Below, one piece after another: positions 12,469 through 23,752 of a DNA stretch of 64,000 nucleotides. The translations under genes and the position numbers were made by a program. The notes beneath the pieces were generated by a model. It was not told the origin of the DNA and did not search any database. It saw only the letters and a program-made list of their open reading frames with translations. The DNA lies in assembly GCA_014898425.1 (NCBI GenBank), contig RCSZ01000005.1, positions 744,001 to 808,000 on the forward strand. Direction: 5' to 3'. How positions within the stretch are numbered: position 1 is the first letter of the stretch; each line of letters begins with the position of its first letter. The DNA is from Botryotinia globosa (lineage: Eukaryota; Ascomycota; Leotiomycetes; Helotiales; Sclerotiniaceae).

Positions 12469-12671
12469 AGTAGGTGATAAATAGCGAAAATAGTAATAAG
12501 AATAGCAACAAAATGAAATGAAATGAAAAAAGACAAGAAAATAATACCCACGACCTACAAATTTCACTAACAAAAAAAGTATTATTCTAATACGAAAGAA
12601 ATCACAATATCGATCTTGTGGAAAATTTCAATGAGTTGAGATTTGAAGTATTTATTATAAAGCTAATTGCT

Positions 12672-13001
<330 letters not shown>

Positions 13002-13451
13002 TAAATAATAATAATAAATAGATTATATAAATAGATTATATAATAGATAGTAAATCAATACCCCAACTCTCAACTCTATATCTAGTCTGTTTGATCTGAC
13101 TCGGAATATAGATGTAGAGATAGAGAGCAATCTGATTCTGATATACAACGCGTGTTCTCCCATTCCGATCTGTAACATTATATATATCATGAGCACTCAC
13201 TATAGAGTGTGTTATGTTCAACCCATATTCTTTTTTGAAATCGGGTTTGGGGTTTCTTTCCGCTCTCTTGGTGTCTTTGAACATATCCAGATGGCATCTC
13301 CTCTCTCCTCTCTCCTCATCCTTTCTTTGTTTTCCTTCCAAGCTCTCCTATACACCTGCCCCTCTGCTTGCCCTTTTCTCATGATTTCTCATCCCTCAAA
13401 TACCTCCTCATCTCATCCCATCCACCACCATCAAACCAAATAGCCCACCCC
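13002..13451. other. Intergenic, probable 3' flank of the next gene
   Basis: Lies downstream of the stop of the minus-strand five-exon gene. Open frames on both strands (about 100 codons) have low-complexity or implausible composition. Nothing else recognised. Confidence 0.5.
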
Positions 13452-15271
13452 CTAAGAATCACAAATAAAGTCAAACTCTGCATTCGAACTCGTGAGCACC
13501 TGAAAGTTCGTCCGCGTAGCCGTTGCTCCCGCCGCTAAACACAATGCTGAGGTTGTGGAAGAAATTAGCTTTCTTTCTTTCTTTCTTTCTTGCATATCTC
13601 CCAGCTCATATCCTCTTCAGACAATCAACCGCAGAATTGGGTTTGAACAGCCTTTGCATCTTCTCTTCCTCCTTATCCCCTTCTCCCTCTCTTCTTGGTG
13701 TGTTCATTCTCCTTCTTCCTCGTCTCCTAATATTGCTTCGAGTATGTAAACATTATGATAAACGATCTGGGACCAGCCCTTCGTCTATCTTTCAATAAAT
13801 CTATCTCATAAACTTCACGACCCAACTCAATCCAAATTACCACCACCACCCCACTCACAAAGCCAACATCAAACCCCTCTCCCCATTCCCCCCCTACAAC
13901 CCTAACAAACCCCCACCAAAACCCCTACAAAAAACAACGTCACAAGGCCAAAACTCCCCAGAAAAAACAACACCACTCCCCTCAAAACCCCAAACAACCT
14001 ACCCACCCAAATCCCATGAGAAGAACCCGCTTGTCTCTTTACCGAAAGCGATGATGTATATCTTGAAGAAGAAGAAGAAGAAGAAGAATTAGAAGAATTA
14101 GAAGGGATAAACATACACTCCTGAGTTTGACAACCCTGCACATTTAAATCTGCAGCTGCTTTTGCAGGATTATTGGCTGCGTCAGCGCATTTGTTGTTTT
14201 GGTTGGCGCAAGATCGAGAGCAGGCGTCTGCAAATGCGGGCTAGAGGAGAGGGGTGTTAGTTTTTTTTACTTATCTTTTTGGGTGGAATAGATGGTGAAG
14301 AGAAGAGAAGAGAGGGTGAAACAGGAGAGGACAAATAAACGAGGGAGCGGAAAGAAGACAAATATCACAATAACAAAATGAGAATAATACATATCCCCCC
14401 CTTCAATAAAAAGAGATCCAAAATCAAAACTCACAAAAGTATCCCCCCCAACCATAAACGGTCTCGCATGATCCCCAGAATTAGTTATCTGTCCCAGATG
14501 CAAATCAGCAAATACTTCTCTCTCGTTTACCTTCGCCCATTTCCACATTCATCTCTCAATTCCATCCCAATCTCCTATAAGAAGATTCTACAACGACAAC
14601 GACAACGACAACCACAATCCCTTCTCTCGCTTCCCCTCCCCTCCCCTCCCCAAAACCCATGCCAACAAAACAGAGAGAAAAAGAGAGAAACACAAGCCTC
14701 TCAAAACAAAAAACCACATACCGGATCCGCCGATACACCGCCCAAAGAACCCGTGAAAATCTAATCCCCGAACGAAAAATGTTAGTTAGAATCCGTAATT
14801 GTGTGTCTATGTATGTGGTGTAATCCCAAATTCGCACTGTTTCTCCCAGATCGATTCATGCGCTTGCAGATATATTTTGTTGATCCCGATTAAATCTTGT
14901 GTCTTTCTTTATAGCACTTTTTCCTCTCTCTCCTCAACCTCCCTCTCTCCTCATATCCCCTCAACCTCCTTCCCATCTATTCCTCTCCCTGAACCCAAAA
15001 ACCAACACCAAAAATCGAAATCAAAACCTCCTCACCCATTCCATCACATCACACCACACCAAAAACCAAAACCACATACCTGCAAATTACTCAACGCCCT
15101 CCCCCACACCCCGTTAAACTCCCTCGCAAACTCTCCTTCCAAACGCGCATCCGCATTTACACTCCCACTCCCACTCGCACTCCCCATCTCATCCGCATAC
15201 ACACTTCTCCCCAACACCATCAAGCCTAATATCAGACTGACGCTGAACCTTGTTGAATTGTGTAATCGCAT
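13452..15271 (-). CDS. Small secreted cysteine-containing protein, five exons
   Basis: CDS is complement join(13452..13534, 14117..14240, 14435..14488, 14722..14760, 15080..15271), 163 residues; every junction is GT-AG and in phase. Exon 1 carries a signal peptide (VSLILGLMVLGRSVYA). The core reads IFTGSLGGVSADP, then ITNSGDHARPFMVGGDTF, then ACSRSCANQNNKCADAAN with QGCQTQE, a cysteine pattern (C-x3-C-x6-C) that I associate with small secreted fungal proteins; I cannot name the family. The last exon gives NFQVLTSSNAEFDFICDS and a stop. Exon 4 could instead read through to 13902 as a Ser-run plus hydrophobic tail, but the GTATGT donor at 14116 and the protein-like last exon argue for splicing. 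Introns are 194-582 bp, long for a fungus, and rich in simple repeats. Predicted extracellular; role unknown. Confidence 0.65.
14065..14088. repeat. (GAA)8 tract in intron 4 of the secreted gene
   Basis: Eight GAA units, followed by GAATTA units. On the minus strand it reads TTC/TCT and would encode a serine run if intron 4 were retained. In the spliced model it is intronic. Confidence 0.85.
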
Positions 15272-16120
15272 CGTGTTGTGTTGTGTTTGTATATTTCTGA
15301 TATATGTATTTCAGAGATATATTCTTCAGATGTGTATTTCAATATCCAATATCCCAAGAACAGCAGATCTTCTCAAAGGTGCGTAGCGTAACTTTATGCA
15401 GCACAGCGATTAAATCCAACTTCGATTTCGATATGGATTTCGATTTCGAGCCAGCGCAATCAATGAATTCGATTCGATTCGATTTTTCCAGGACCTCTGA
15501 ATTATTTCTCTTCTCTTTTGTTCTTCTCTTCGTAGGTATCTATATCTCGATGAACGTTATCTTTCAATCAAATGAATGAATGAACAAATGAACAAATGAA
15601 TGAACAGATATACTCCGTACGAGCGTATATAAAAATTTGCCGTGAAAATCCCACTCAATCTTTTCCCCTTCCTTTCCTTCTCTCTGCTTCGACACAACAC
15701 AAATTATAACTTCTTTCTTTCTTTTCCAAAATCCCAAGAAGTCTTTCTCGTACCCTCAAATCGTCACTCTCACTCTCAGGTGTGAAAAATCGTTGATATT
15801 GATATTTATTAATATTGATATAGATGAATTCGATCGCGCGGTTGAGGTATTTCAATTATAATTCATATACCAATTTCAATTTCAATTTCAATTCACGAAT
15901 AGATAGATAAATGGATAGACAAAGAAAGAAATAAATTCCTACTGGTAAATTAACCAAAACAATCAATCCAATCCAGTCCAGCTCTCCCCTCCAAAAATAT
16001 AACCGCTCAGCTCAAATTCTCAAACAAGTCACACCCCCCTCCCCTTCCTTTCCTTTCCTTTTTCTTTACCCACATCATCCAAACCTCATCTCACCTCACC
16101 TCACAAAGCAAAGCTCATAT
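15272..16120. other. Upstream region of the five-exon secreted gene
   Basis: Should hold the promoter and 5' UTR of the minus-strand gene. Contains short repeated words (ATTTCGAT near 15421-15450, GAATGAAC/CAAATGAA near 15571-15605, CAATTT near 15871-15890). No coding sequence recognised. Confidence 0.5.
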
Positions 16121-16278
16121 ACAGACAGACAGATAGACACACAAATACACAGACATACAGACACACAGACACACAGACACACAGACATACAGACACACAG
16201 ACACACAGATACACAGACATATAGATATACAGACATACAGACACATAGACATACAGACACACAGATACACAGACACAC
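16121..16278. repeat. Imperfect (ACAGAC/ACAGAT) array
   Basis: About 158 bp of 4 to 6 bp ACAGAC-type units with ATAC interruptions. All three minus-strand frames stay open across it, giving Val-Cys-Leu-Ser repeats; these are artefacts of the repeat. Confidence 0.95.
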
Positions 16279-17574
16279 AATGTGCAAAAACCCAACCCCA
16301 AACCCCAAACCAAACAATTCCCCTCCAACCTGAAACCGCCAACTTCACAACCCAACCAATCATCACCACCCCTTCCTCCCAAAAGTTTCATTCCAAGCAC
16401 ATCCCGCACAACCCAGTCGTCTCTCCTCCCTTTTCCTCATCCCGTGTTTTCCCTCGTACTCACTGTCCGAAATAAGGATTGGAAGATTCATGTGATTCTC
16501 TGTGTAAGGTAAGGTTATGCTATGCTATGCTATGCTAAATTGGAAATGAAACATGAATGCGACGATGTGCGTTACACATATAAATGTAGGTACAGTACGA
16601 TCGATCCATTACGGTAACTAGATTCTACTTATCGTAGGAAAAGAAAAAGAGGCCAAAATTGATTCCCCTATAGTAAATAAATTCTACAATAAATCAACGA
16701 ACAATAAAATGACAGAAATGAATAGCTTTTAATAAATTCCTATATATTTTCAATAATAATAGAAGTATTTAAATCTTTAATTATCTATTTATCTAGATGA
16801 CAATAAAACAATTGAATTAATTGTTAAAGGGTTTTATTAATGATTTATTTTGACATGTTTTTTCTCCTATAAAGAGCTAGATTCTGAATAACTACTCCTC
16901 TTCAATTTTCGAACTTTCCGACTTCCGACTTTCAACCTATTATCGAAAGATTAATATTTAAATCAACGAATCAATAATCCAAATAAATCATCAAAACACG
17001 ACCTATCTACTTATATACTCGAGTATACCTATAGTTAGTGCCAAGTGCTATTAGTCCAAATGTCTTTTTATATCGATTGATTTATTTTTTACAAAAATAT
17101 AATAAAAATAAAACGAATGATTTTTTAGAGTTTTTATTAAATGAATTATATAGATAAAAAATTAGAGTATTTTGAAAACAATCAAATTTACTAATAAAAT
17201 AAGCGAAAATCAATCAACTTTTTTAATATTTCAATTCAATCGTGTACATTTTTATAATATAAATTTTTAAAAGATTTGAAATTTTAAAATATTAATTAAT
17301 TATTTATTGGATTGACTTAGTAATGAGGTGTATTAAGTTCAATAGTATTATAATTTATATCTACTCTCTTTATAAAGGGGATATTATTAAATTATATATA
17401 CATTTTATTCTATATATATACTTCGTGTATAAGTGGGGAAGAATGTAATATATTCTCAGTCACGTATTCCAATATTATTATAAAACCTTTATAAAAACAA
17501 ATTTTCAAATAATTTGAATTATAAATTATAAAGATTTTTAATATGAAAATGAACTTCGACTCATAGTAATTAAC
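16279..17574. other. Transition into AT-rich, gene-free DNA
   Basis: Composition shifts from ordinary to strongly AT-rich at about 16.6 kb. At about 17290-17488 lies a decayed repeat with a relative at 27745-27940, sharing the order TTATATCTACTC, then ATATATACATT, then ATACTTCG, then AATATATTCTC. No genes recognised. Confidence 0.55.
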
Positions 17575-17942
17575 TATAGTAAAACTTGACTATACCGGAT
17601 AGGGGTATATTGGAATCTTAGATATTCCGGATTTTTTTTCTATATTTTTTAAATTTTATATAGGAATATCGGATTTTTGAAATATACTAGTATATCGAAC
17701 ACTTTTTTGTAAATTCGATATAAATTTTGATAATAAATTTAGTTGAATAAATTTTTTCTTTTATTAATAAGTTTGATTTGCTTTAGTTAAATGATTTTTT
17801 TCGAAAATATTAGGGTTTGGAATTGAAATCGGATATAAATTTTGATTAGAAAGTTTAAACTATTTTTTTTATATCGGAATTTTCTTTATATCAAATTTAA
17901 TTAATTCAAAATTCAAATTCAATATAGTCAAGTTTTACTATA
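17575..17942. mobile_element. MITE D, relative of MITE A, 368 bp
   Basis: Perfect 20 bp inverted repeats at 17575-17594 and 17923-17942, beginning TATAGTAAAACTTGAC. They share TATAGTAAAAC with the ends of MITE A, suggesting one Fot/pogo-like superfamily. The interior is very AT-rich and noncoding. The flanking bases extend a CTATAG palindrome at both ends. Confidence 0.85.
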
Positions 17943-18854
17943 GTATTATATCTATCTAAAAATCTAATATATCTTCTTATATATCCTCTTATTAAATCTA
18001 CTAAACTCTTTCTAATATATTCTTTATCATTGAACTCTAATATATATATCCCTAATTTAATCTAATCTAATTTTTTTTTATTCTCTAAACTATCAATTAA
18101 TAGTATTATTATTTAATATATATTTATTAATCAGTAGAATTCTAATAATTCTTATCATTTTAATATATATATTTTATAATAATAATTAAATATCTATTAT
18201 TTTAATAAAAATGGATAGAAATGAATAAAAGATTTTTTTAGTTTCTTATATAATCTTTTAATTTATTTATTTTCTTTTTGATAAATATTAAGTTTTTATA
18301 AAAAACATTTATAATTGTTTCTGATTTCCTAAGATTTTCTAAAATGAAATGTAATAATATTTATAAAATCAAAAAATTATAGAAATATAATTGATATATT
18401 TATTATTCTTTTTTTACATAAATTATAATCTTTATATATAATATTAAGCTTTTTATATATAATATTATTTATAAAGTTATTGATATTCTTACTTAGTATA
18501 TGAATTATATATAGTATTACTAGTCAGCGGTCTAGAGGATATATCTTATATATATATATATACACCTAACTTGAAACCTATATATCTATACATCTATACA
18601 TCTCCATCTATTCATTCATTTATCTCTTAATAAATCTCATCAAATTACTACTATAAATATAAATATAAATATAAATATAAATATAAACAAAAATTAAAAA
18701 ACTACTCTCTCTCTCTCTTTATAATCTACCTCTTTCTTTTTTTTTTCCCTTTTTTTCTATATTCTATTTCATTCCATCTCATTCCATTTCAACCTACAAC
18801 CCTAATCCCAATCCCAACATGTCAAATTACATCAATCGAACCTTACCTAAGAAT
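17943..18854. other. AT-rich, gene-free DNA
   Basis: Mostly A and T with short AT runs, an AAATAT tandem near 18656-18687 and CTCTCT/TTTCCT tracts near 18700-18780. Nothing coding or structured that I can defend. Confidence 0.5.
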
Positions 18855-18859
18855 ATTAG

Positions 18860-19110
18860 TGTCAAGGTCACAAGGTTATAGAATCCAATAAGGCACGTGG
18901 TGAGAGGCCTTCGGGCCTTCGGGCCTACTTCGTACCTCGGGCTCCTTTTATACCGAAAACTCCGAAAGCCTACCTCATACCTCGGGCCCTCATATCGAAA
19001 GCGATGCGCCTACCTATAAATTATACACCTTTCATAATTGAGAAGAATTAATGAAAAGTCTTTATACTACATTATACTAAGTTAATTTATTACTAACATC
19101 TACTCTAACA
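18860..19110 (+). mobile_element. Solo LTR (family 2), 251 bp, target duplication ATTAG
   Basis: Begins TGTCAAGGTCACAAGG and ends TCTAACA (TG...CA). It is flanked on both sides by ATTAG (18855-18859 and 19111-19115), a clean 5 bp target-site duplication. The 5' half is a GC-rich island with repeated GGCCTTCGGGC and CCTCGGGC motifs, while the 3' half is AT-rich. Since no internal domain follows, it is a solo LTR left by recombination. Strand is arbitrary. Confidence 0.8.
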
Positions 19111-19115
19111 ATTAG

Positions 19116-19383
19116 TATATAAATAAACAAATCTTTTAGTATACTCTATTCTCTATAATAAAGCCTGTCAAGGTACAGGTAAAGACTTATATTGTACCAT
19201 AAGGGTTCTAAGTGCTATGAAAGGTTGAGGCCCTATTATAGGAAGTAGGGCACGCTAAGGGCACGCTAAGGGTTCGTGCCTAAGGCACGAAGGCAACGTA
19301 GTTGGCGCCGTGACAAAGCCTCAACCTTTCATAATACTTAGAACCCTTATAATATAATATAAGTCTTTACCTATACCTTAATA
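19116..19383 (-). mobile_element. Older gypsy-family LTR in inverted orientation, split by insertion
   Basis: The parts 19116-19165 and 19316-19383 together read as the reverse complement of the roughly 150 bp LTR seen at 19166-19315, with transitions. The right part matches strongly (CCTCAACCTTTCATA... to AAGTCTTTACCTATACC); the left part is weaker (TTAGTATACTC, CTATAATAAAG). The solo LTR at 19166-19315 interrupts it at AAGCC. The 5' end of this older copy is lost or unrecognisable. Confidence 0.65.
19166..19315 (+). mobile_element. Solo LTR of the gypsy family, target duplication AAGCC
   Basis: A 150 bp LTR beginning TGTCAAGGTACAGG and ending GGCGCCGTGACA, bordered by AAGCC on both sides (19161-19165 and 19316-19320). 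It is the least RIP-mutated copy of the LTR family also found at 36293-36435, 42721-42870 and 44342-44502. It carries two copies of an 11 bp GCTAAGGGCAC unit. Together with the inverted remnant it forms a hairpin-capable palindrome with arms of about 65 bp. The gypsy pol genes in this window are read on the opposite strand. Confidence 0.88.
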
Positions 19384-19973
19384 GTGATAGAGTATTAGGG
19401 ATTAAACCAAGTGGATATTATTCTAAATCTCTGATTAGGATTTGCTTGATTTGGAATAGATTTTCTGAATAAGAAATTAGATATTCTGAATTTATTAATA
19501 ATTGATTATTAATTGTAAGGATATGCTAATATAGTTATATTATAAATCATATGATTAATTATATAAATAAATATTCTCTATAATTATTAGTCTTTTCGAA
19601 ATAAAAAGAATAAAAGAAAGAAGCTCTATTAGAATATATATATAATAGTAAGCTATCAAAACTTCAATTTTTAATATTATACTTTTTATAGTCAGATTGT
19701 ATATATTAGTATAATAATAAAGCTTATAATTTTTATTAGTTCTATATGTATTAGTTTTATATATATAATATATATAGAGGTATTCTTATAGAAAGATTTA
19801 AAAATAAAAATAATAATTAATAATTTGAATACGAGTTTAATAAATGTTATTAAATAATACCAGGGGCCTGCGAGCCCCCGGACCCCTTGCTTTTTGAGAA
19901 AGTATTATATAATTATATTTATTATTATAAAAATCTAAAAAAGAAATTTTATTGAAAGCTTGCAGGCGAAGTC
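19384..19973. other. AT-rich DNA with a small GC islet
   Basis: Strongly AT-rich except for a short islet at about 19860-19891 that pairs with itself (GGGGCCTGCGAGCCCC). No genes recognised. Confidence 0.5.
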
Positions 19974-20516
19974 GGTTTACCTCTTTTTATTTTTTATTTT
20001 TTATTTTTTATTTTTTATTTTTTTTCACATTTTAATAGATCACTTCACTTCAAATCATTAATTATACCACTGAACTACGAAAGCTATAATATTAAAATAA
20101 TTTGTATTAATTTTAGATTCATTATATTCAATATAACCCTTTTTCAATTGATTATATAAGCTCTAATTATATTTATATTAATTAAATTTCAATCTCTTGG
20201 AAAACTCTTAGTTTTGAAGCTAGCAATATAAAAAATATATCATTTGAAAGCCCTTAGTTTCTTATATATGATTACCACTTTTCTTTTTTTTTATTCAATT
20301 TATATTAGCTTAAATAAGCTGATTTAAATGATTTCGTTGAAAAAGTCTAAGGAATTGCGCTATGGTTACAATGCCAAGAAAGTCGAGCCAATCAGATCGC
20401 TTGAATTAAGCCAATCAGATTGCTTGAATCGGGTCTCACTAAGCGAGGTTCTCTTTTTTCGTGTCTATATACACCTTCGGCCCTCGCGGGCGGCAAGAAT
20501 ATTAAGGAGGTAAACC
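19974..20516. mobile_element. Candidate inverted-repeat element, 543 bp
   Basis: Bounded by perfect 10 bp inverted repeats, GGTTTACCTC at 19974-19983 and its complement at 20507-20516. Just outside both ends a GAAAGCTT motif also recurs in inverted orientation, so the true ends may lie farther out. Inside are a (TTTTTAT)n run, a tRNA-like segment near 20043-20092 and a GC-rich GGCCCTCGCGGGC palindrome near 20480. No clear target duplication, so the call is tentative. Confidence 0.4.
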
Positions 20517-21366
20517 TCCAATAAAGCTTTCCAGCACTATATAATATCTTTTTTCTAATTTTCTTAAAAGTATTTAAAAATCAATATTATTATTACCCTC
20601 TTAAAGTTTAAATAAATTTAGCGTTTTTAATACTATTATAATCATATACTAGAATATATCATAAAGATTAAATAATTAAAATAAGAAAGCTAAAGAGAAA
20701 AGAGATTCCTAAGAAATCTTTTCATCTCTTATATAATAATAATCGTTTTAGTTAAAGCTAGTTTTGAATCAAGATATTATATAATATTCGTTATAAATAC
20801 TTCTATAGCTTTTTTATATAATATATATATAAAAAATTCTTAATCTTTAATATTATTTTCAATAAATATTACATTCAGACTTATTACATAAGTACAAGAT
20901 TAGTATTAATATTATCTATTCTAACAAATAATAAATTCAAGGAAAAAAACTAAAGAAATTAAATATAAAATACGTGATATAAAATACGAGATAAAAAATA
21001 CTAAACAAAAAATAAGAAAATAAAATAAAATAAAATCAAGCTATCTGATTAATATACTTAATATATACAATCTCAAAACCAAGAAATATAAGAATCTTTC
21101 AAGAAAAAGATTTAAAGCATATAAATTATTTTTAGATCTAGAATTTTTTAGAATTTGAAAATAAGTATAATAGAGGGGATTCTTATAGAGGGGATTCTTA
21201 TAGAGAGATTTTATTATATGTTTTTTAATCTCTTTCTTTCTATTTTCTTCATTTGAATTTCATTCTATTATAATCTCATTTTTATAATCTTATAATTCAA
21301 TAATCCAATCCAATCCAATCAATTCAATCAATTCAATCAATCTCAGCTTTTAAAATTCTATTTTCT
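20517..21366. other. AT-rich DNA with a decayed MITE A right end
   Basis: The stretch 21118-21218 parallels the right end of MITE A, including TTCTTATAGAGAGATTTTAT where MITE A has TTCTTATAGAGAGGTTTTAC. The GGGGATTCTTATAGA word is duplicated in tandem. A matching left end is not recognisable. The rest holds nothing I can name. Confidence 0.6.
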
Positions 21367-21531
21367 ATTTTCTCTTTATTTTCTCTTTATTTTCTCTTTA
21401 TTTTCTCTTTATTTTCTCTTTATTTTCTCTTTATTTTCTCTTTATTTTCTCTTTATTTTCTCTTTATTTTCTCTTTATTTTCTCTTTATTTTCTCTTTAT
21501 TTTCTCTTTACTTTCTCTTTATTTTCTCTTT
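21367..21531. repeat. 11 bp minisatellite, about 15 copies
   Basis: Tandem TTTTCTCTTTA units, nearly perfect, with one C-for-T change near 21511. Followed by CTCCTCTCC and CATCTCC pyrimidine tracts up to about 21640. Confidence 0.95.
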
Positions 21532-22531
21532 TATCTCTCCTCTCCTCTCCTCTCATTCCTCCTCCTCTCTCCCATCTCCTCCCATCTCCTCTCCTCCTCT
21601 CTCCCATTTCCCCTCTCCATCTCCATCTCCATCTCCCCTCCCAAATCAATTATAAAATCTTATATAAATTCCTCCTTCTCCTCCTCCTCCTCCTCCTCCC
21701 TCTCAAACCTTAAAAGCTCTACTCTAATACTCTCCTCTAATACTCTACTCTAATACTCTATCTACTATACTATACCATCTACACTATACAATATAACATC
21801 ACAATACAAAACCCTTCTTGTTAAATTAAAAAAGAATTATTTTTATCTTCATCTACCTAATCAACTACCCAACTATCTATCTACTATCCAGTATCAAACT
21901 AAATTTCCTCGACGCTCACTCTTACTTTCATTTTCACCAATTACTACTCACCACTCACCACTCACTCCTCTCTTTCTCCCCCCTCTCTCTTCATCTCCCC
22001 CTCTCTCCCTCCTACCTTCCCCCCTCTCAATCCACGCTCGCATATAAACATACATCAAAGGTATCCATTCATCCACTCAATGCATTCTCCTACTACAATT
22101 CCCCGCAAAACATGCAATAAAACACCATGCCATTAATATATATATATATATAAACGTTGTAATAACTCAGGCCGTGTAAAAAAAGGAATGAAAGGCATAC
22201 AAGTGCTTTTTGTAAAACTCAAAACTCAAAATATAAAAATGCTAATGATGTTGGTGTTTACCAGTGAGGAATTCCATTCCATCTAAAATGCCACTATACC
22301 ACACCACCTAGATACCCCATTGCAAAGAGGAAATAATAAAAAATGAGATGAATAATCTCTGACTCGCTGGCCAATATACTCCAATCTCCCATCCATCATG
22401 CATACATACATGCAATGCAATGCAAACCCTTATCCATCTGACATATACAATGAAGTAATTTTTCATAATGAAAAAAAAAATGAAAAACAAAAAATGTCCT
22501 CCCAATAACTTCAAAACTAGGAGATCATTGT
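21532..22531. other. Pyrimidine-rich DNA and 3' flank of the surface-protein gene
   Basis: Consists of CT-rich tracts (TCTCC, TCCTCC, ACTCTAAT repeats) up to about 22030, then ordinary sequence that should be the 3' UTR of the minus-strand gene ending at 22532. No gene recognised. Confidence 0.5.
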
Positions 22532-23488
22532 TTAGAAGTTTGCCGAAACATTTCCTCTCCCGGGTTGATGATAACCTTCCAAAGTAGTTTGGAAAGGATT
22601 GGGTGCAGCACCACCTTCATTCTTCATTTCGTGAGTTGCAGATACTGGATCGTAACCTCCCATCAAACCATCATTCTCATCTTCCTTCTTGTTGCGTCCC
22701 CAGATTCTCCACGCGACAATGAATAATCCTCCGAGAAGAATAGCACCACCAATACCAACTACGACACCAATGACTGTGTTGCGTGTCTTGGTTGACATAC
22801 CCGTGGAAGAGGAGGATGAAGAATCACTAATGGGAACAGCAGTTGTAGTGGTATATGCGGCAGGAGTAGTAGAAGTGGTGTATTCCGAGGTGATGGTACT
22901 TCCACTTGATGTTGAGACGACGGTTACGACGACTCGAGATGCGGATGGGGTAATGGTGACTTCAGAGAAGGTGGTAGATGGAACGGTTGATGATGAAGAT
23001 GTGGAAGTCTTGCTACTCTTGGTGCTAGATGTTTTAGCGGCGGTTGTCTGAGTAGTTTGAGCATCTTCAGTAGTTTGAGCAGCAGTGGTTTGGGCAGCAG
23101 TGGTTGCTGAAGATGTCGTTTCAGGAACAGAAACGGGAGTTGTTGGTGCTGAAGTTGTCGGTGCTGCCGTTGTTGGTGCTGCCGTTGTAGGTGCTGCTGA
23201 AGTGGTTGGAGTTGTGGGTGCTGCCGAGGTAGTGGCGGAAGCTTCACTTGTTGGTGCTGCTGAAGTGGTTGGAGTGGCAGATGTTGTTGGTGCTGCTGAA
23301 GTTGAAGTATCTGTATCTGGTCCGCTTCCTCCGGCACTGGTGGCAGCACTACCACTTCCACCTCCTGATGTCAAGGCACCAGTACTATCTGCTCGACGAT
23401 TAAAGACACCACGATCAATCCAACCGGCGTGAGCAATGGCGAAGATGATTGCCAATACTGACAATAATCTTAATGACCGGGAAAACAT
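22532..23488 (-). CDS. Mucin-like single-pass surface protein, Mid2/Wsc-sensor type
   Basis: One uninterrupted exon, 318 residues. Signal peptide at 1-21 (LLSVLAIIFAIAHA); then a long Ser/Thr/Ala/Pro-rich stretch (about 30-235) full of APTT and TTAAQT repeats, expected to be heavily O-mannosylated; a membrane span at about 238-260 (TVIGVVVGIGGAILLGGLF); and a cytosolic tail of about 55 residues with RNKKEDENDG and PNPFQTTLEGYHQP. This layout is that of fungal Mid2/Wsc cell-wall stress sensors that signal to Rho1 and the wall-integrity pathway. There is no WSC cysteine domain, so Mid2-like is the better fit. Assignment rests on architecture, because the low-complexity ectodomain hides homology. 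The start is the first ATG of the frame and directly precedes the signal peptide. The promoter side (above 23488) is rich in simple repeats. Confidence 0.85.
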   Translation of the reverse strand: MFSRSLRLLSVLAIIFAIAHAGWIDRGVFNRRADSTGALTSGGGSGSAATSAGGSGPDTDTSTSAAPTTSATPTTSAAPTSEASATTSAAPTTPTTSAAPTTAAPTTAAPTTSAPTTPVSVPETTSSATTAAQTTAAQTTEDAQTTQTTAAKTSSTKSSKTSTSSSSTVPSTTFSEVTITPSASRVVVTVVSTSSGSTITSEYTTSTTPAAYTTTTAVPISDSSSSSSTGMSTKTRNTVIGVVVGIGGAILLGGLFIVAWRIWGRNKKEDENDGLMGGYDPVSATHEMKNEGGAAPNPFQTTLEGYHQPGRGNVSANF

Positions 23489-23682
23489 TGTGTGAGATGA
23501 TCGATCGTTATTCCCAGGTGTAAAACGAAAGATTTTGTTGAGATGGATTGAGGAATGAGAAGAAAAGTGTCTTTAGTCTTTGTGATGGGTTTTACAGTCT
23601 CGTTAGTGATTGATTGGTAAACTCGGCAGAATTGTGTGGAAATGTCGCAAATAGATGAAGAAAGTTTGATTTTTGGGGAATC

Positions 23683-23752
23683 AGTGTGAGTGTGAGTGAG
23701 AGTGAGAGTGTGAGTGTGAGTGTGAGTGAGTGTGATTGTGAATGTGAATACA
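23683..23752. repeat. (GTGAGT/GTGTGA)n array
   Basis: About 70 bp of GTGAGT and GTGTGAGT units grading into GTGATTGTGAATGTGAAT, about 200 bp upstream of the surface-protein start. Confidence 0.9.

Noticed and set aside
13444..13520. Possible tRNA gene (TTCGAA words)
   Set aside because: The T-stem does not pair in either orientation; the segment reads better as a coding exon.
13523..13798. Plus-strand 91-codon hydrophobic frame
   Set aside because: Antisense to the last exon and fourth intron of the spliced secreted gene; composition comes from CT-rich sequence.
13902..14141. Minus-strand frame with Ser run and hydrophobic C-terminus as the true end of the secreted protein
   Set aside because: A consensus GTATGT donor at 14116 and a protein-like in-phase exon at 13452-13534 fit better. 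Kept as a possible retained-intron form.
16096..16409. Three overlapping minus-strand Cys/Val-rich frames
   Set aside because: All three frames are open only because the ACAGAC array lacks stops; not a cysteine-rich protein.
22689..23432. Long plus-strand and alternative minus-strand frames inside the surface-protein gene
   Set aside because: Shadows of the Ser/Thr/Ala-rich coding repeat; no signal peptide or domain.
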